The notes under the pieces are model-generated. The model saw only the letters and a program-made list of their open reading frames with translations, made no database searches and was not told the origin of the DNA. Shown here piece after piece: positions 23,963 to 33,246 of a stretch of 54,281 nt of DNA (positions are counted from its first letter, which is position 1; the number at the start of each line of letters is the position of its first letter). The stretch spans positions 1 through 54,281 of the forward strand of contig JBNJGB010000042.1 in assembly GCA_051747385.1 (NCBI GenBank), written 5' to 3'. The DNA comes from JBNJGB01 sp051747385. GTDB lineage: Bacteria; Myxococcota_A; UBA9042; PHBI01; JACKFB01. Position numbers and translations under genes: made by a program.

Positions 23963-25405
23963 ATGACGCAGATCACGAGACGAGAAGAGGGCCTCGCGGC
24001 CGTGGTGTTGGCCGCCGGCCAGGGGACGCGCATGCGCTCGGACCGCGCGAAGGTCCTGCACCCGGTGCTCGGTCGCTCGATGGCCGCGTGGCCCGTGGAG
24101 GCGGCCCTGGACGCCGGCGCGGCGCGGGTCGCCGTCGTGGTCGGGCACCAGGCGGACGAGGTGCGCGAGGCCCTGGAGGCGGAGTTCCCGGACCGGGACC
24201 TGATCTTCCCGCTCCAGGAGAGGCAGAACGGGACGGGTGACGCGGTACGCCACGCCCGGGACGCCACGGAGGGCGCCGACAGCGTGTTGATCCTGTGCGG
24301 GGACACGCCGGCCCTGGACGCCGACACCCTGCGAGGGCTGCTGCACACGCACCGGCAGCAGGAGCGGGTCCTGACGCTGCTCACCTTCGAGCTGGACGAT
24401 CCCACCGGCTATGGGCGCATCGTGCGCGAGGGCGGGCGTGTCGCCGGCATCGTCGAGCACAAGGACGCCACGGAGGCCCAGCGCGCCATCCGGGAGGTGA
24501 ACGCCGGCGTCTACCTGGTCCGGAGGGACCTCCTGTTTTCCGCGCTGGATCGCGTGGGGGCCGACAACGCCCAGGGCGAGGTGTACCTCACCGACGTGGT
24601 GGGCATCCTGGCGTCCGACGACGAGTCCGTGGGCGCCTGCGTCCTCGACGATCCCACGGTCGTGTCCGGGGTGAACACCCGGGCCCAGCTCGCGGCCCTC
24701 GAGGGCGCCATGCTGGACCGCCTCCGGACGAGGTTCATGGAGGCCGGCGTGTCCATGCACGCGCCGGAGACGGTCCGCATCGAGCACGGCGTCCGGATCG
24801 GCGCCGACACGGTCCTCGGGCCCGGGGTCCAGCTCCTGGAGGGCACCGTCGTGGGCGAGGGCTGCTTCGTGGAGGCCGGCTGCGTCCTGCGCGGGTGCAC
24901 GCTGGCCGACGGGGTGCACCTGAAGCCCTACGTGGTGGCCGAGGACGCCGCCCTGGAGGACGGCGTGGTGGCCGGACCCTTCTCCCACCTGCGCCCCGGG
25001 AGCGTCCTGCGGCGGGGCGCCAAGGTGGGCAACTTCGTGGAGACCAAGAAGACGGTGATCGGCCCCGGCTCCAAGGCGAACCACCTGGCCTACCTGGGCG
25101 ACACGGACGTGGGGCGCGACGTGAACGTGGGCGCCGGCACCATCACGTGCAACTACGACGGCGCGAACAAGCACCGGACCGTCATCGAGGACGAGGTCTT
25201 CATCGGCAGCGACACGCAGATCGTCGCCCCGGCACGCCTCGGGAAGCGGTCCACCATCGCGGCCGGCACGACGGTCACGCGGGACGTCCCGGACGGCGCG
25301 CTGGCCGTGTCGCGGACGCGCCAGGACAACAAGGAAGGCTACTACGAGCGGCACCGCCGGCCTCGCGAGGAGGCCAGGGCCCGCGCCAAGCGCGAGGGCA
25401 ACTAG
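23963..25405 (+). CDS. glmU: Bifunctional UDP-GlcNAc pyrophosphorylase / glucosamine-1-phosphate acetyltransferase
   Basis: A 480-residue enzyme making UDP-N-acetylglucosamine for peptidoglycan and LPS. The N-terminal uridyltransferase has LAAVVLAAGQGTRMRSDRAK and VLHPVLG, followed by QNGTGDAVRHA, LILCGDTPAL, GYGRIVRE and VNAGVYL. The C-terminal left-handed beta-helix acetyltransferase shows hexapeptide-like turns and GPFSHLRPGSVL, GNFVETKKTVIGPGSKANHL, AYLGDTDVG, NVGAGTITCNYDGANKHRT and the terminal VSRTRQDNKEGY. Length matches the family (about 456) plus a short charged tail. The ATG at 23963 follows GGAGGATCC. glmS lies 69 bp downstream on the same strand, pairing two steps of one pathway. 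Confidence 0.97.
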   Translation: MTQITRREEGLAAVVLAAGQGTRMRSDRAKVLHPVLGRSMAAWPVEAALDAGAARVAVVVGHQADEVREALEAEFPDRDLIFPLQERQNGTGDAVRHARDATEGADSVLILCGDTPALDADTLRGLLHTHRQQERVLTLLTFELDDPTGYGRIVREGGRVAGIVEHKDATEAQRAIREVNAGVYLVRRDLLFSALDRVGADNAQGEVYLTDVVGILASDDESVGACVLDDPTVVSGVNTRAQLAALEGAMLDRLRTRFMEAGVSMHAPETVRIEHGVRIGADTVLGPGVQLLEGTVVGEGCFVEAGCVLRGCTLADGVHLKPYVVAEDAALEDGVVAGPFSHLRPGSVLRRGAKVGNFVETKKTVIGPGSKANHLAYLGDTDVGRDVNVGAGTITCNYDGANKHRTVIEDEVFIGSDTQIVAPARLGKRSTIAAGTTVTRDVPDGALAVSRTRQDNKEGYYERHRRPREEARARAKREGN

Positions 25406-25474
25406 CGGGGGCGCGATCAGCGGTTCGGCGGCACCCGGGGTGGACCCGCGGGTGCGTTCGAGGGGGAGTCGGGC

Positions 25475-27293
<1,819 letters not shown>

Positions 27294-27307
<14 letters not shown>

Positions 27308-28095
27308 CGAAGGACCCTGCGCCCGCCGGGACGCTGAACAGAGCGAAGGAGCCGTCGAGGCCGGTGATCGCGGTGGACATCGCCGCGCCGGCGGACAGCG
27401 GTACCAACAGCACGGTCGTGAGGGGGCCCTCCACGACCGGGTCTCCGCCCACGCGCTCGGCCGTCGTCAGGTCGATGGGGAGCGCCGTCCGCGGTGCCTT
27501 CGGGAAGGGCTGACAGGTCTGCGCGGCCACGCGCAGGGTCACCGAGTCGCCGACGGGCGTGCCGTCCGCGTGCCGGCTCGTGGAGACGGCTAGGAGTTTG
27601 TAGGGAGTTGCGAATCGGGGCCAACCGAACGCAACCCGCTGGGATCACTCACCACGGGCGACAAGATGTTGCCATACATCTGCGATGGCGTGTCCGCCTG
27701 AACCGCCGCAAATTGTGGAAATCACGTGAGCGGCCAGTGGGGCCCGGAATCCGGCGCTCCGAATATGCCTGAATTCATAGCCATTCTATTCGCTACAGGC
27801 TCCTGGGGTCCGACTCCCGCCCACGTCCGTCGTCGCCCGGTCGGTCCGGGGCATCCCGTTCACGTTCAGCGCCACGACCGAGACCCCTCGACGGCGTCCT
27901 CGTTCAGGGCGTCCAGCACCTGCCCGTGGACCTCCACGGGCCGGAAGCACGCCGGCTCCTCGCCGACCACCTCCTCGCAGACGAGGCCCGTCTCGCAGCC
28001 CTCGTCCCTCTCCGGCGTGCAGGCCTCGTCGCCGCTGTCGTCTCCGCAGGCGACCAGCAGCAGCGCGGTGAGCCCCGCGCTCCACGTACGCTCAC
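27294..28095 (-). pseudogene. Broken lipoprotein gene with carboxypeptidase-regulatory-like domain, split by an insertion
   Basis: The 5' part (28095 to about 27815) reads SAGLTALLLVACGDD (lipobox), EACTPERDEGCETGLVCEEV, ACFRPVEVHGQVLDALNEDA, then VSVVALNVNGMPRTDRATTD. The frame changes twice: near the start, and in a G-run near 27890, where one extra base would restore EGVSVVALN. The 3' part (about 27597 to 27294) reads AVSTSRHADGTPVGDSVTLR, AAQTCQPFPKAPRTALPIDL and ITGLDGSFALFSVPAG. The order domain-start, missing link, domain-end fits one Cys-rich lipoprotein with a carboxypeptidase-regulatory/Ig-like fold. The intervening 27600-27810 is lower in GC and unrelated. The GTG at 28095 keeps a GAGGAGAGG site. 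Confidence 0.68.
27598..27812. mobile_element. Foreign insertion of about 210 bp inside the broken lipoprotein gene
   Basis: A stretch visibly lower in GC than its surroundings (AATTGTGG, TGAATTCATAGCC, TCTATTCGC) separates the two halves of the lipoprotein gene. No open frame of note, long terminal repeat or target duplication was found. It contains CCCGGAATCCGGCGCTCCG, which resembles CCCGGAATCGGCGCTCCG inside MITE-like copy A, so it may be a derivative of a related element. Confidence 0.45.
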
Positions 28096-28212
28096 GTCCT
28101 CTCCTCGTCCAGGGGGAAACGAGGAGTCAGCGGACCGCGGACCGCCTCTCCCATGGCGGGGCGCCGCGGAGACCCGTGCCGGGCGAGCCTCCGCGGCCTG
28201 GCTCCCGGGACT

Positions 28213-28935
28213 TCAGGACCTCCGCTGCCCGAGCCACTTGTCCAGCTCCTCGGCCCCGCCGATGTGCTCGCCGTCGACGAACACCTGGGGCGTCTGGCCG
28301 CTCCCGGGCAGGGCCCGCAGGATGCGCGGGGAGGTGGGCAGCTCCGTGTAGGGCAGGCGGGCGTCGCCGAGCGCCGTCTTGGCGTGGGCGCAGAAGCCGC
28401 ACCCGGGCTTCGTGAACAGCAGCACGTCCGGCGGCGCCTGGCCGCCGAGGTAGCCGAGCATGGTGTCGGCGTCCGAGACCTCGTACGGGTCCCCGGGGAC
28501 GTCGGGCTCGATGAACATCTTCTCGATGACGCCGTCGCGGACCAGCATCGAGTAGCGCCAGCTCCGCTTGCCGAAGCCCAGGTCGCTCTTGTCCACGAGC
28601 ATCCCGACGCCCTCGGTGAAGGTGCCGTTGCCGTCCGGGACGAACGTCACCCGGTCGGCGCCCTCCTCCTCCTTCCACGCGTTCATCACGAACGTGTCGT
28701 TGACGGACACGCACAGGACGTCGTCCACGCCCAGGCCCTGGAAGGCGTCGTACAGCTCCTCGTAGCGCGGCACGTGCGCGCTGGAGCAGGTCGGCGTGAA
28801 CGCGCCGGGCAGGGAGAAGACGACCACGGTCTTGCCGTCGAACAGGTCCTTGGTGGTGACGTCCTGCCACTCGCTGCCCTCGCGGACGCGGAAGGTGACG
28901 TCGGGGATTCGGGTGCCTTCACGGTTGTCGAGCAT
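28213..28935 (-). CDS. Hybrid peroxiredoxin-5/glutaredoxin (glutathione-dependent peroxidase)
   Basis: A 240-residue fusion. Residues 1-165 are a Prx5-type peroxiredoxin with peroxidatic Cys in FSLPGAFTPTCSSAHVPRYE, then DVLCVSVNDTFVMNAW. Residues about 170-240 are a dithiol-type glutaredoxin domain with LLFTKPGCGFCAHAKTALG and TPQVFVDGEHIGGAEELDKW. Such hybrids reduce hydroperoxides using glutathione with the Grx domain as in-built reductant. The start ATG (28935) has a perfect AAGGAGGT site, so good translation is expected. Length and domain order match known hybrids (about 240 residues). It is flanked by two decayed genes, one upstream and one downstream. Confidence 0.93.
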   Translation of the reverse strand: MLDNREGTRIPDVTFRVREGSEWQDVTTKDLFDGKTVVVFSLPGAFTPTCSSAHVPRYEELYDAFQGLGVDDVLCVSVNDTFVMNAWKEEEGADRVTFVPDGNGTFTEGVGMLVDKSDLGFGKRSWRYSMLVRDGVIEKMFIEPDVPGDPYEVSDADTMLGYLGGQAPPDVLLFTKPGCGFCAHAKTALGDARLPYTELPTSPRILRALPGSGQTPQVFVDGEHIGGAEELDKWLGQRRS

Positions 28936-28966
28936 GGGGGTGACCTCCTTGTCGATCGTTGTGCCC

Positions 28967-29314
28967 ATGGTAAGGCAGGTCGCGTCCCGAGTCGCCAAGA
29001 ACCCGACGGTCCTCCTGCCCGGCGGCACCGTCCGCGTGGAGCACCTGGGCCTCGCGTCTGGTCCCCGGGGCGCGGCCCCAGCCCCGTCGACGGCGTCCGA
29101 ACGGCCGGCCAGCTGGGCCGAGAACGAGCGCCACTGTCTCGAGGACATCCTCCGACGGACCGACGGCAGGATCTACGGCGACGACGGGGCCGCCGCGCCG
29201 GCCGGCCTGAAGCCGACGACCCTGCGCAGCAAGCTGATCCGGCACCGGTTGAGGCAGGGCCTGGCTGCTTCGGGTACCATCGGGGGCGCACCCTTGCGCG
29301 GAGTCCTCCCATGA
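28967..29314 (+). pseudogene. C-terminal remnant of a sigma-54-dependent activator (Fis-type HTH)
   Basis: A 115-codon frame. The first part (NPTVLLPGGTVRVEHLGL) resembles the linker after the AAA+ domain of NtrC-family activators. The second part is a Fis-like helix-turn-helix: ENERHCLEDILRRTDGRIYG, DDGAAAPAGLKPTTLRSKLI, RHRL. In this family these lie at the extreme C-terminus of a 400-600-residue protein; the sigma-54-interacting ATPase is absent. It ends with TGA overlapping the ATG of the next gene (ATGA), so a truncated but still translated DNA-binding peptide is possible. Loss of the ATPase argues for a pseudogene. Confidence 0.6.
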
Positions 29315-29673
29315 TCGCCTGGCTGTGGATGCTGCTCACGTCGATCTCGCTCGCGAGCGGTCCGGCCGCCGGGGACGCCCCGTGCATGTTCGACCCCGGG
29401 GACGGCGCGTACCACCTGTGTCATCACGCCTCGATGGGCCGGTGCCACCACTACGGCGCGACGTGCGAGCCGACCGGAGCGTGCATGTTCGACCCGGGCG
29501 ACGGGGTGTATCGGACGTGTCATCATGCCTCGATGGGGCGTTGTCACCACTACGGCGCGACGTGCGAGCCGCCCGACGGGTGCATGTTCGATCCGGAGGA
29601 GGAGACCTACCGGAGGTGCCACCACGCCTCGATGGGGCGCTGCCATCACTACGGAGCGACCTGCGAGCCCTGA
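29311..29673 (+). CDS. Small exported protein of three 33-residue Cys/His-rich tandem repeats
   Basis: A 120-residue protein. A signal peptide (MIAWLWMLLTSISLASGPAA) is followed by three repeats beginning at residues 25, 58 and 91 with an exact 33-residue period (99 bp). Each unit reads C-MFDP-x-(D/E)-x-x-Y-x-x-CHHASMGRCHHYGATCEP. That is Cys at positions 1, 13, 21 and 28, and HH at 14-15 and 22-23, giving 12 Cys and 12 invariant His in all. The even Cys count and paired His suggest metal binding, disulfide-stapled modules or haem coordination without CxxCH. I recognise no family. It overlaps the upstream activator remnant by ATGA and lies 33 bp before an ATP-grasp ligase gene. Confidence 0.75.
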   Translation: MIAWLWMLLTSISLASGPAAGDAPCMFDPGDGAYHLCHHASMGRCHHYGATCEPTGACMFDPGDGVYRTCHHASMGRCHHYGATCEPPDGCMFDPEEETYRRCHHASMGRCHHYGATCEP

Positions 29674-29706
29674 CGGGACGGCACGCTCCGTGCAGCGTCG
29701 ACGGGC

Positions 29707-30960
29707 ATGCGTGTGCTGGTACTGGATGCAGGGGTCACGTCGGCCTATCACGTGCTGCGGTCCGTGGCGCGCGCGGGCCACGAGGCTCACCTCTCGAGCT
29801 CGGAGGAGAGCCCGTGGTTCTCCTCCAGGTATTGCACGAAGGGCTACGTCGCTCCGCCGTACGACCAGCCGGGCCCCTTCGTCCTGTTCCTCGTGGATCT
29901 CCTGGAGCGAGGACGCTTCGACCTGGTCGTCCCGTGCGGTGACCTGGAGGCGGAGATCCTGGACGACCATCGCGCCGACCTCCCGGACGGCGTGCGCTGC
30001 TTCCTCCCGCGGCCGCAGGCCCGGGAGATCGCGTTTCGGAAGAACGCGGCGTATCGCCACGCGGAGCGCATGGCCATCCGCATCCCGCGGACGCGCTATC
30101 CGTCGAGCCTCGCGCAGGTCCGGTCCATGGTCTCGGAGCTGTCCCACCCCGTCGTCGTGAAGGGGCAGATCGGGACCGCCGGCTCTCACGTCCGCTTTGC
30201 GGCGATTCCGGAGGAGACCGAGGAGGCCTGGCAGGAGATCGCCGACATGGAGGGGTCGTTCGACGGCCATCCGAGCATCCAGGAGTACGTCCCGGGCCCG
30301 GGCTACGTGGTCCACTGCGTCTTCGAGCACGGCAGGCCGGTGGGGGTGTGCTGCCACCGGAAGGACCGGCAGTACCCGGTGGCCGGCGGTGTCACGAGCG
30401 CGGGCACGACGGTCGACGAGCCGGAGCTCGAGGACGCGGCCTGCGCCTTCCTCCGGAGCCTGCGTTGGCACGGCGTGGCGAAGATGGACTTCATCCGGGA
30501 TCGGAGAGACGGGCGGTTCCGCTTCATCGAGGTGGACCCGCGCGTGTCGGCCTCCATCGACATCACGCGCGTCGCCGGCGCCGACCAGATCGCCATGCTC
30601 TGTGACCTCGCGGAGGGGCGATCCCTGGGCCCGCGGCGTTCCTATCGTCCGGGCGTCCGCTATCGGTGGCTGTGGCCTCGCGACGTCCTGCAGGCCCTGC
30701 TCCGGCCTCACACCCTGCCGCTGTTCGCGGCGGAGTTCCTGCGCCCGAAGACATTCTGCGACCTGGGCTTCGAGGAGCCGGAGCTCCTGTGGCGCCTCGC
30801 CCGCTCCACCGCCTGGCACGCGCGCCACGACCTCACCGTGGCCGCCATCAAGGCGCAGATCCGGCGGGTCCGCCGCCTCCGTGTCCTCGTCGCCCGAGCC
30901 ACCGCGGGGGGCCCCGAGACGACACGGATGTCCCACTCGACCACCCGCCGCTTGGAGTAG
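29707..30960 (+). CDS. ATP-grasp ligase (CarB/PylC-like), substrate unknown
   Basis: A 417-residue ATP-grasp enzyme. The N-terminal Rossmann-like domain starts MRVLVLDAGVTSAYHVLRSV. The ATP-grasp core shows PVVVKGQIGTAGSHVRFAAI (phosphate loop and Lys), IQEYVPGPGYVVHCVFEHG, a GGVTSAGTT hinge, HGVAKMDFIRDRRDGRFRFI and EVDPRVSASIDITRVAG with the metal-binding E-x-DPR. It is the group often annotated as predicted carboligase/CPSase-like and found in glycan or peptide clusters. It forms a carboxyl-amine or similar bond, but the substrate is unknown. It is 33 bp downstream of the Cys/His-repeat gene and is the best candidate to act with it, though it is not of the RimK type used by graspetide pathways. 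Confidence 0.85.
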   Translation: MRVLVLDAGVTSAYHVLRSVARAGHEAHLSSSEESPWFSSRYCTKGYVAPPYDQPGPFVLFLVDLLERGRFDLVVPCGDLEAEILDDHRADLPDGVRCFLPRPQAREIAFRKNAAYRHAERMAIRIPRTRYPSSLAQVRSMVSELSHPVVVKGQIGTAGSHVRFAAIPEETEEAWQEIADMEGSFDGHPSIQEYVPGPGYVVHCVFEHGRPVGVCCHRKDRQYPVAGGVTSAGTTVDEPELEDAACAFLRSLRWHGVAKMDFIRDRRDGRFRFIEVDPRVSASIDITRVAGADQIAMLCDLAEGRSLGPRRSYRPGVRYRWLWPRDVLQALLRPHTLPLFAAEFLRPKTFCDLGFEEPELLWRLARSTAWHARHDLTVAAIKAQIRRVRRLRVLVARATAGGPETTRMSHSTTRRLE

Positions 30961-31081
30961 CACGGCCCCCTCCCCCCTGCCCCGGGGTCGCACCAAGGTG
31001 CTGGAAGCGTTGGTTGTTCGGGGTCGTTCTCGCGCGCTGGCACGGGCCCGAGTATGCTGCACGGGGCCACGGGAGGCGGGC

Positions 31082-32788
31082 GTGAGGAGAGAGGCTGCGG
31101 CGATGCTGGCGACGGCGCTCCTGGTCGGGTGCGGGAGCGACGACGGAGGTGGTGCGCCCAGCGCGGACGCCACGGCCGACGCCACTCCGGACACGGGCGC
31201 GGACGTGGCACCGGACGGCGCCGAGGACGCGGGCCCGGACGGGGACTCCGACACGCCGCCCGACCCCGGCCCCACGTGGAGCACCTGCCCGGACGAGCCG
31301 CTCGCCACCGAGGAGAGCCTCGCCGAGAAGGCGGCATCCTACGATGACATCGCGGCTCGCCTGCACGTCCACCCGGACCTGAAGTGGATCACGAACGTCG
31401 ATCTGGAGCGGGTCGAGGTGGACTGCCCGGCGGGCGTGGACGGTCCCTGCTGGGAGCCCGCCGTGCCCGAGTCCGAGGCCACCTGGGAGGACGTGGCGCG
31501 CTGGCACACGGGCGAGAACGACGGTCTGTGGAGCGCCCTGTACCTGACGTCCCAGGCATATCGCCATGCGGTCACGGGTTCCGAAGAGGCCCTCGCCAAC
31601 ATCCGCCTGCTCCTCGAGGGTGAGGTGGCGCGGATGGAGGTCACGGGGGTGCCCGGCGTCTTCACCCGGCAGTTCATCCCGCCCGGCGTGGACGGCATCG
31701 CGTGCCCGGAGGGGGACGCCCAGTACACCACGGACCCGGAGAAGGACGACAACCAGTGGGTGCGCATCGACCAGGACGGGTGCGCCCGCGTGGTGGACCA
31801 CGAGACCGGGGAGTGGACGACCACGGACCACTGCATCTCCGAGGAGTTCGCCGGTTACTGCTGGCTCGACAACGTCTCCCAGGACGAGTACGGCGGCCAC
31901 ATGCTGGCGCTCGCCGCCGTGGCGAGGCTCGTCGACGTGCCCGACGTCCAGGCCACGGTCCGCGACCTGGCCGAGAAGGTCGCGGTGCACCTCATGGAGC
32001 ACGACCTGACCTTCGTGGACTGGGACGGCCGCGTCACGGAGCATGGCAAGCTCTACGCCACCTCGTTCTACAACACGCCCGGCTTCCTCGCGGCGGAGGC
32101 CCTGGCCTGGGTCGGTCTCGGCGTCGTGCTGACGGACCGCGCCGATCTGGGCGACTTCTACCGGGGCTGTCTGATCCAGGACGACGACCGGGGGAAGTGC
32201 CTGGACCACCTCTTGGAGGACGGCACGCCGTACACGGAACACCTCCCCGCCATGGGCCTGTACGCCGGCCAGCAGGGCTGCAAGAGCAACTTCAACAACT
32301 TCTCCATGAGCATGTCGTCACTCCAGGTTCTCATCTGGACGACGGAGGACCCGGACCTGCGGGACCTGGCGCAGCAGGTCATGGACGAGCAGGTGGTGAA
32401 CTACGACGGCCCCCGTGCGGTCATCACCCACGACAACGCCTGGTACAACCTCATGTGGGCGGCCTTTCAGCCGGAGGAGCACGCCCCGGCGGAGGACGCG
32501 GTCGAGACGGCCGTCTGCATGCTGCGACAGTTTCCGGCCTCCCAAGCCCTCCGCGCGGAGGACTCCGCGGCGCTCTACGAGGACTACTGCGAGGGGCGGT
32601 TGGGGGACTCCCAGGCCGAGGAGCCCATCCCGCCGGCCCACCGCTGCACGGAGACCTTCCTGTGGTGGAACGGCACCTTCACGCGGCACTCGTGCGACGA
32701 GGCCCCGTGGGTCGTCCACCAGCCCGGCGACTATCTCCTCCCCTACTGGATGGGGCGGTATCACGGCTTCATCCCGGCCGACCTGTGA
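31082..32788 (+). CDS. Large lipoprotein, paralogue A (predicted alpha-helical toroid), unknown function
   Basis: A 568-residue lipoprotein with lipobox LLVGC and a short Asp/Pro linker (GADVAPDGAEDAGPDGDSD). The mature region contains DIAARLHVHPDLKW, WHTGENDGLWSALYLTSQAY, TGVPGVFTRQFIPPG, DNQWVRIDQDGCARV and DEYGGHMLALAAVARL. It continues with HLMEHDLTFVDWDGRVTEHG, GCKSNFNNFSM and, at the end, VVHQPGDYLLPYWMGRYHGF. Repeating helix pairs with acidic and aromatic motifs suggest an (alpha/alpha)6-type fold as in glycan-active enzymes; this is inference. It is collinear over its whole length with the minus-strand lipoprotein at 33247-35130. The GTG at 31082 follows GGGAGG. It converges with the cupin gene seven bases away. 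Confidence 0.75.
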   Translation: MRREAAAMLATALLVGCGSDDGGGAPSADATADATPDTGADVAPDGAEDAGPDGDSDTPPDPGPTWSTCPDEPLATEESLAEKAASYDDIAARLHVHPDLKWITNVDLERVEVDCPAGVDGPCWEPAVPESEATWEDVARWHTGENDGLWSALYLTSQAYRHAVTGSEEALANIRLLLEGEVARMEVTGVPGVFTRQFIPPGVDGIACPEGDAQYTTDPEKDDNQWVRIDQDGCARVVDHETGEWTTTDHCISEEFAGYCWLDNVSQDEYGGHMLALAAVARLVDVPDVQATVRDLAEKVAVHLMEHDLTFVDWDGRVTEHGKLYATSFYNTPGFLAAEALAWVGLGVVLTDRADLGDFYRGCLIQDDDRGKCLDHLLEDGTPYTEHLPAMGLYAGQQGCKSNFNNFSMSMSSLQVLIWTTEDPDLRDLAQQVMDEQVVNYDGPRAVITHDNAWYNLMWAAFQPEEHAPAEDAVETAVCMLRQFPASQALRAEDSAALYEDYCEGRLGDSQAEEPIPPAHRCTETFLWWNGTFTRHSCDEAPWVVHQPGDYLLPYWMGRYHGFIPADL

Positions 32789-32795
32789 GGGACGT

Positions 32796-33242
32796 TCAGC
32801 CCTGGTCGGCCATCTCGAAGTCCGCGAAGTCGAAGCCGGGCACGACGACGCAGCCGACCAGCGTGTAGCCGGCCGGCCCGTCGATGGGCGCGGCCGTCTG
32901 CCACCACCCCGCGGGCACGAGGACCTGAAGCCGGTCGCCCGGTCGTGGCCCGAGCACGTACTCCTCGAGCGGGTCCCTCTCCGGGCCCAGCCGAAGCCGC
33001 AGCGGGTCGCCCATCTGGAAGAGCCAGAGCTCGTCCGATCGCACCCGGTGGAGCGCCGAGATCCGTCCAGCGGGGAGGAGGTAGAGGATCGAGGTCCCGG
33101 CGCTGCGCGCTCCCGGGTGGTCCGGGAGCGCCGAGGCCGGCAGCTCCAACTCCGACCGCCACGTCTCCCGGAAGTACCCGCCCTCGGGGTGTCGGGCGAG
33201 ACCCAGGGTCGTGATCAGCTCCTCGACGGTGCGTCCGCTCAT
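32796..33242 (-). CDS. Cupin_5 / DUF985 family protein
   Basis: A 148-residue single cupin of the DUF985 type. Features are TLGLARHPEGGYFRETWRS, AGTSILYLLPAGRISALHRV, DELWLFQMGDPLRLRL, QVLVPAGWWQTAAP and GYTLVGCVVVPGFDFADFEM. The HR and DExW residues occupy metal-ligand positions of the cupin barrel. Family members are small proteins with sugar-related or unknown roles. It lies between two convergent paralogous lipoproteins, four bases after the stop of the one upstream on its strand, which suggests co-transcription with that gene. Confidence 0.85.
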   Translation of the reverse strand: MSGRTVEELITTLGLARHPEGGYFRETWRSELELPASALPDHPGARSAGTSILYLLPAGRISALHRVRSDELWLFQMGDPLRLRLGPERDPLEEYVLGPRPGDRLQVLVPAGWWQTAAPIDGPAGYTLVGCVVVPGFDFADFEMADQG

Positions 33243-33246
33243 ACCT

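Noticed and set aside
25406..25474. glmS ribozyme upstream of glmS
   Set aside because: The 69-bp leader is too short for the ribozyme and lacks its conserved core; such ribozymes are mainly in Gram-positives.
27598..27812. Third full copy of the MITE-like element
   Set aside because: Only a short internal stretch resembles copy A; terminal repeats and the hairpins are absent.
29383..29673. CRISPR-like array from the regular 99-bp repeats
   Set aside because: The repeats are contiguous coding units without spacers.
29707..30960. Classical graspetide (microviridin-type) cluster
   Set aside because: The ATP-grasp is CarB/PylC-like, the neighbouring peptide has a Sec signal and no TxK/EED-type core, and no export/protease module is present.
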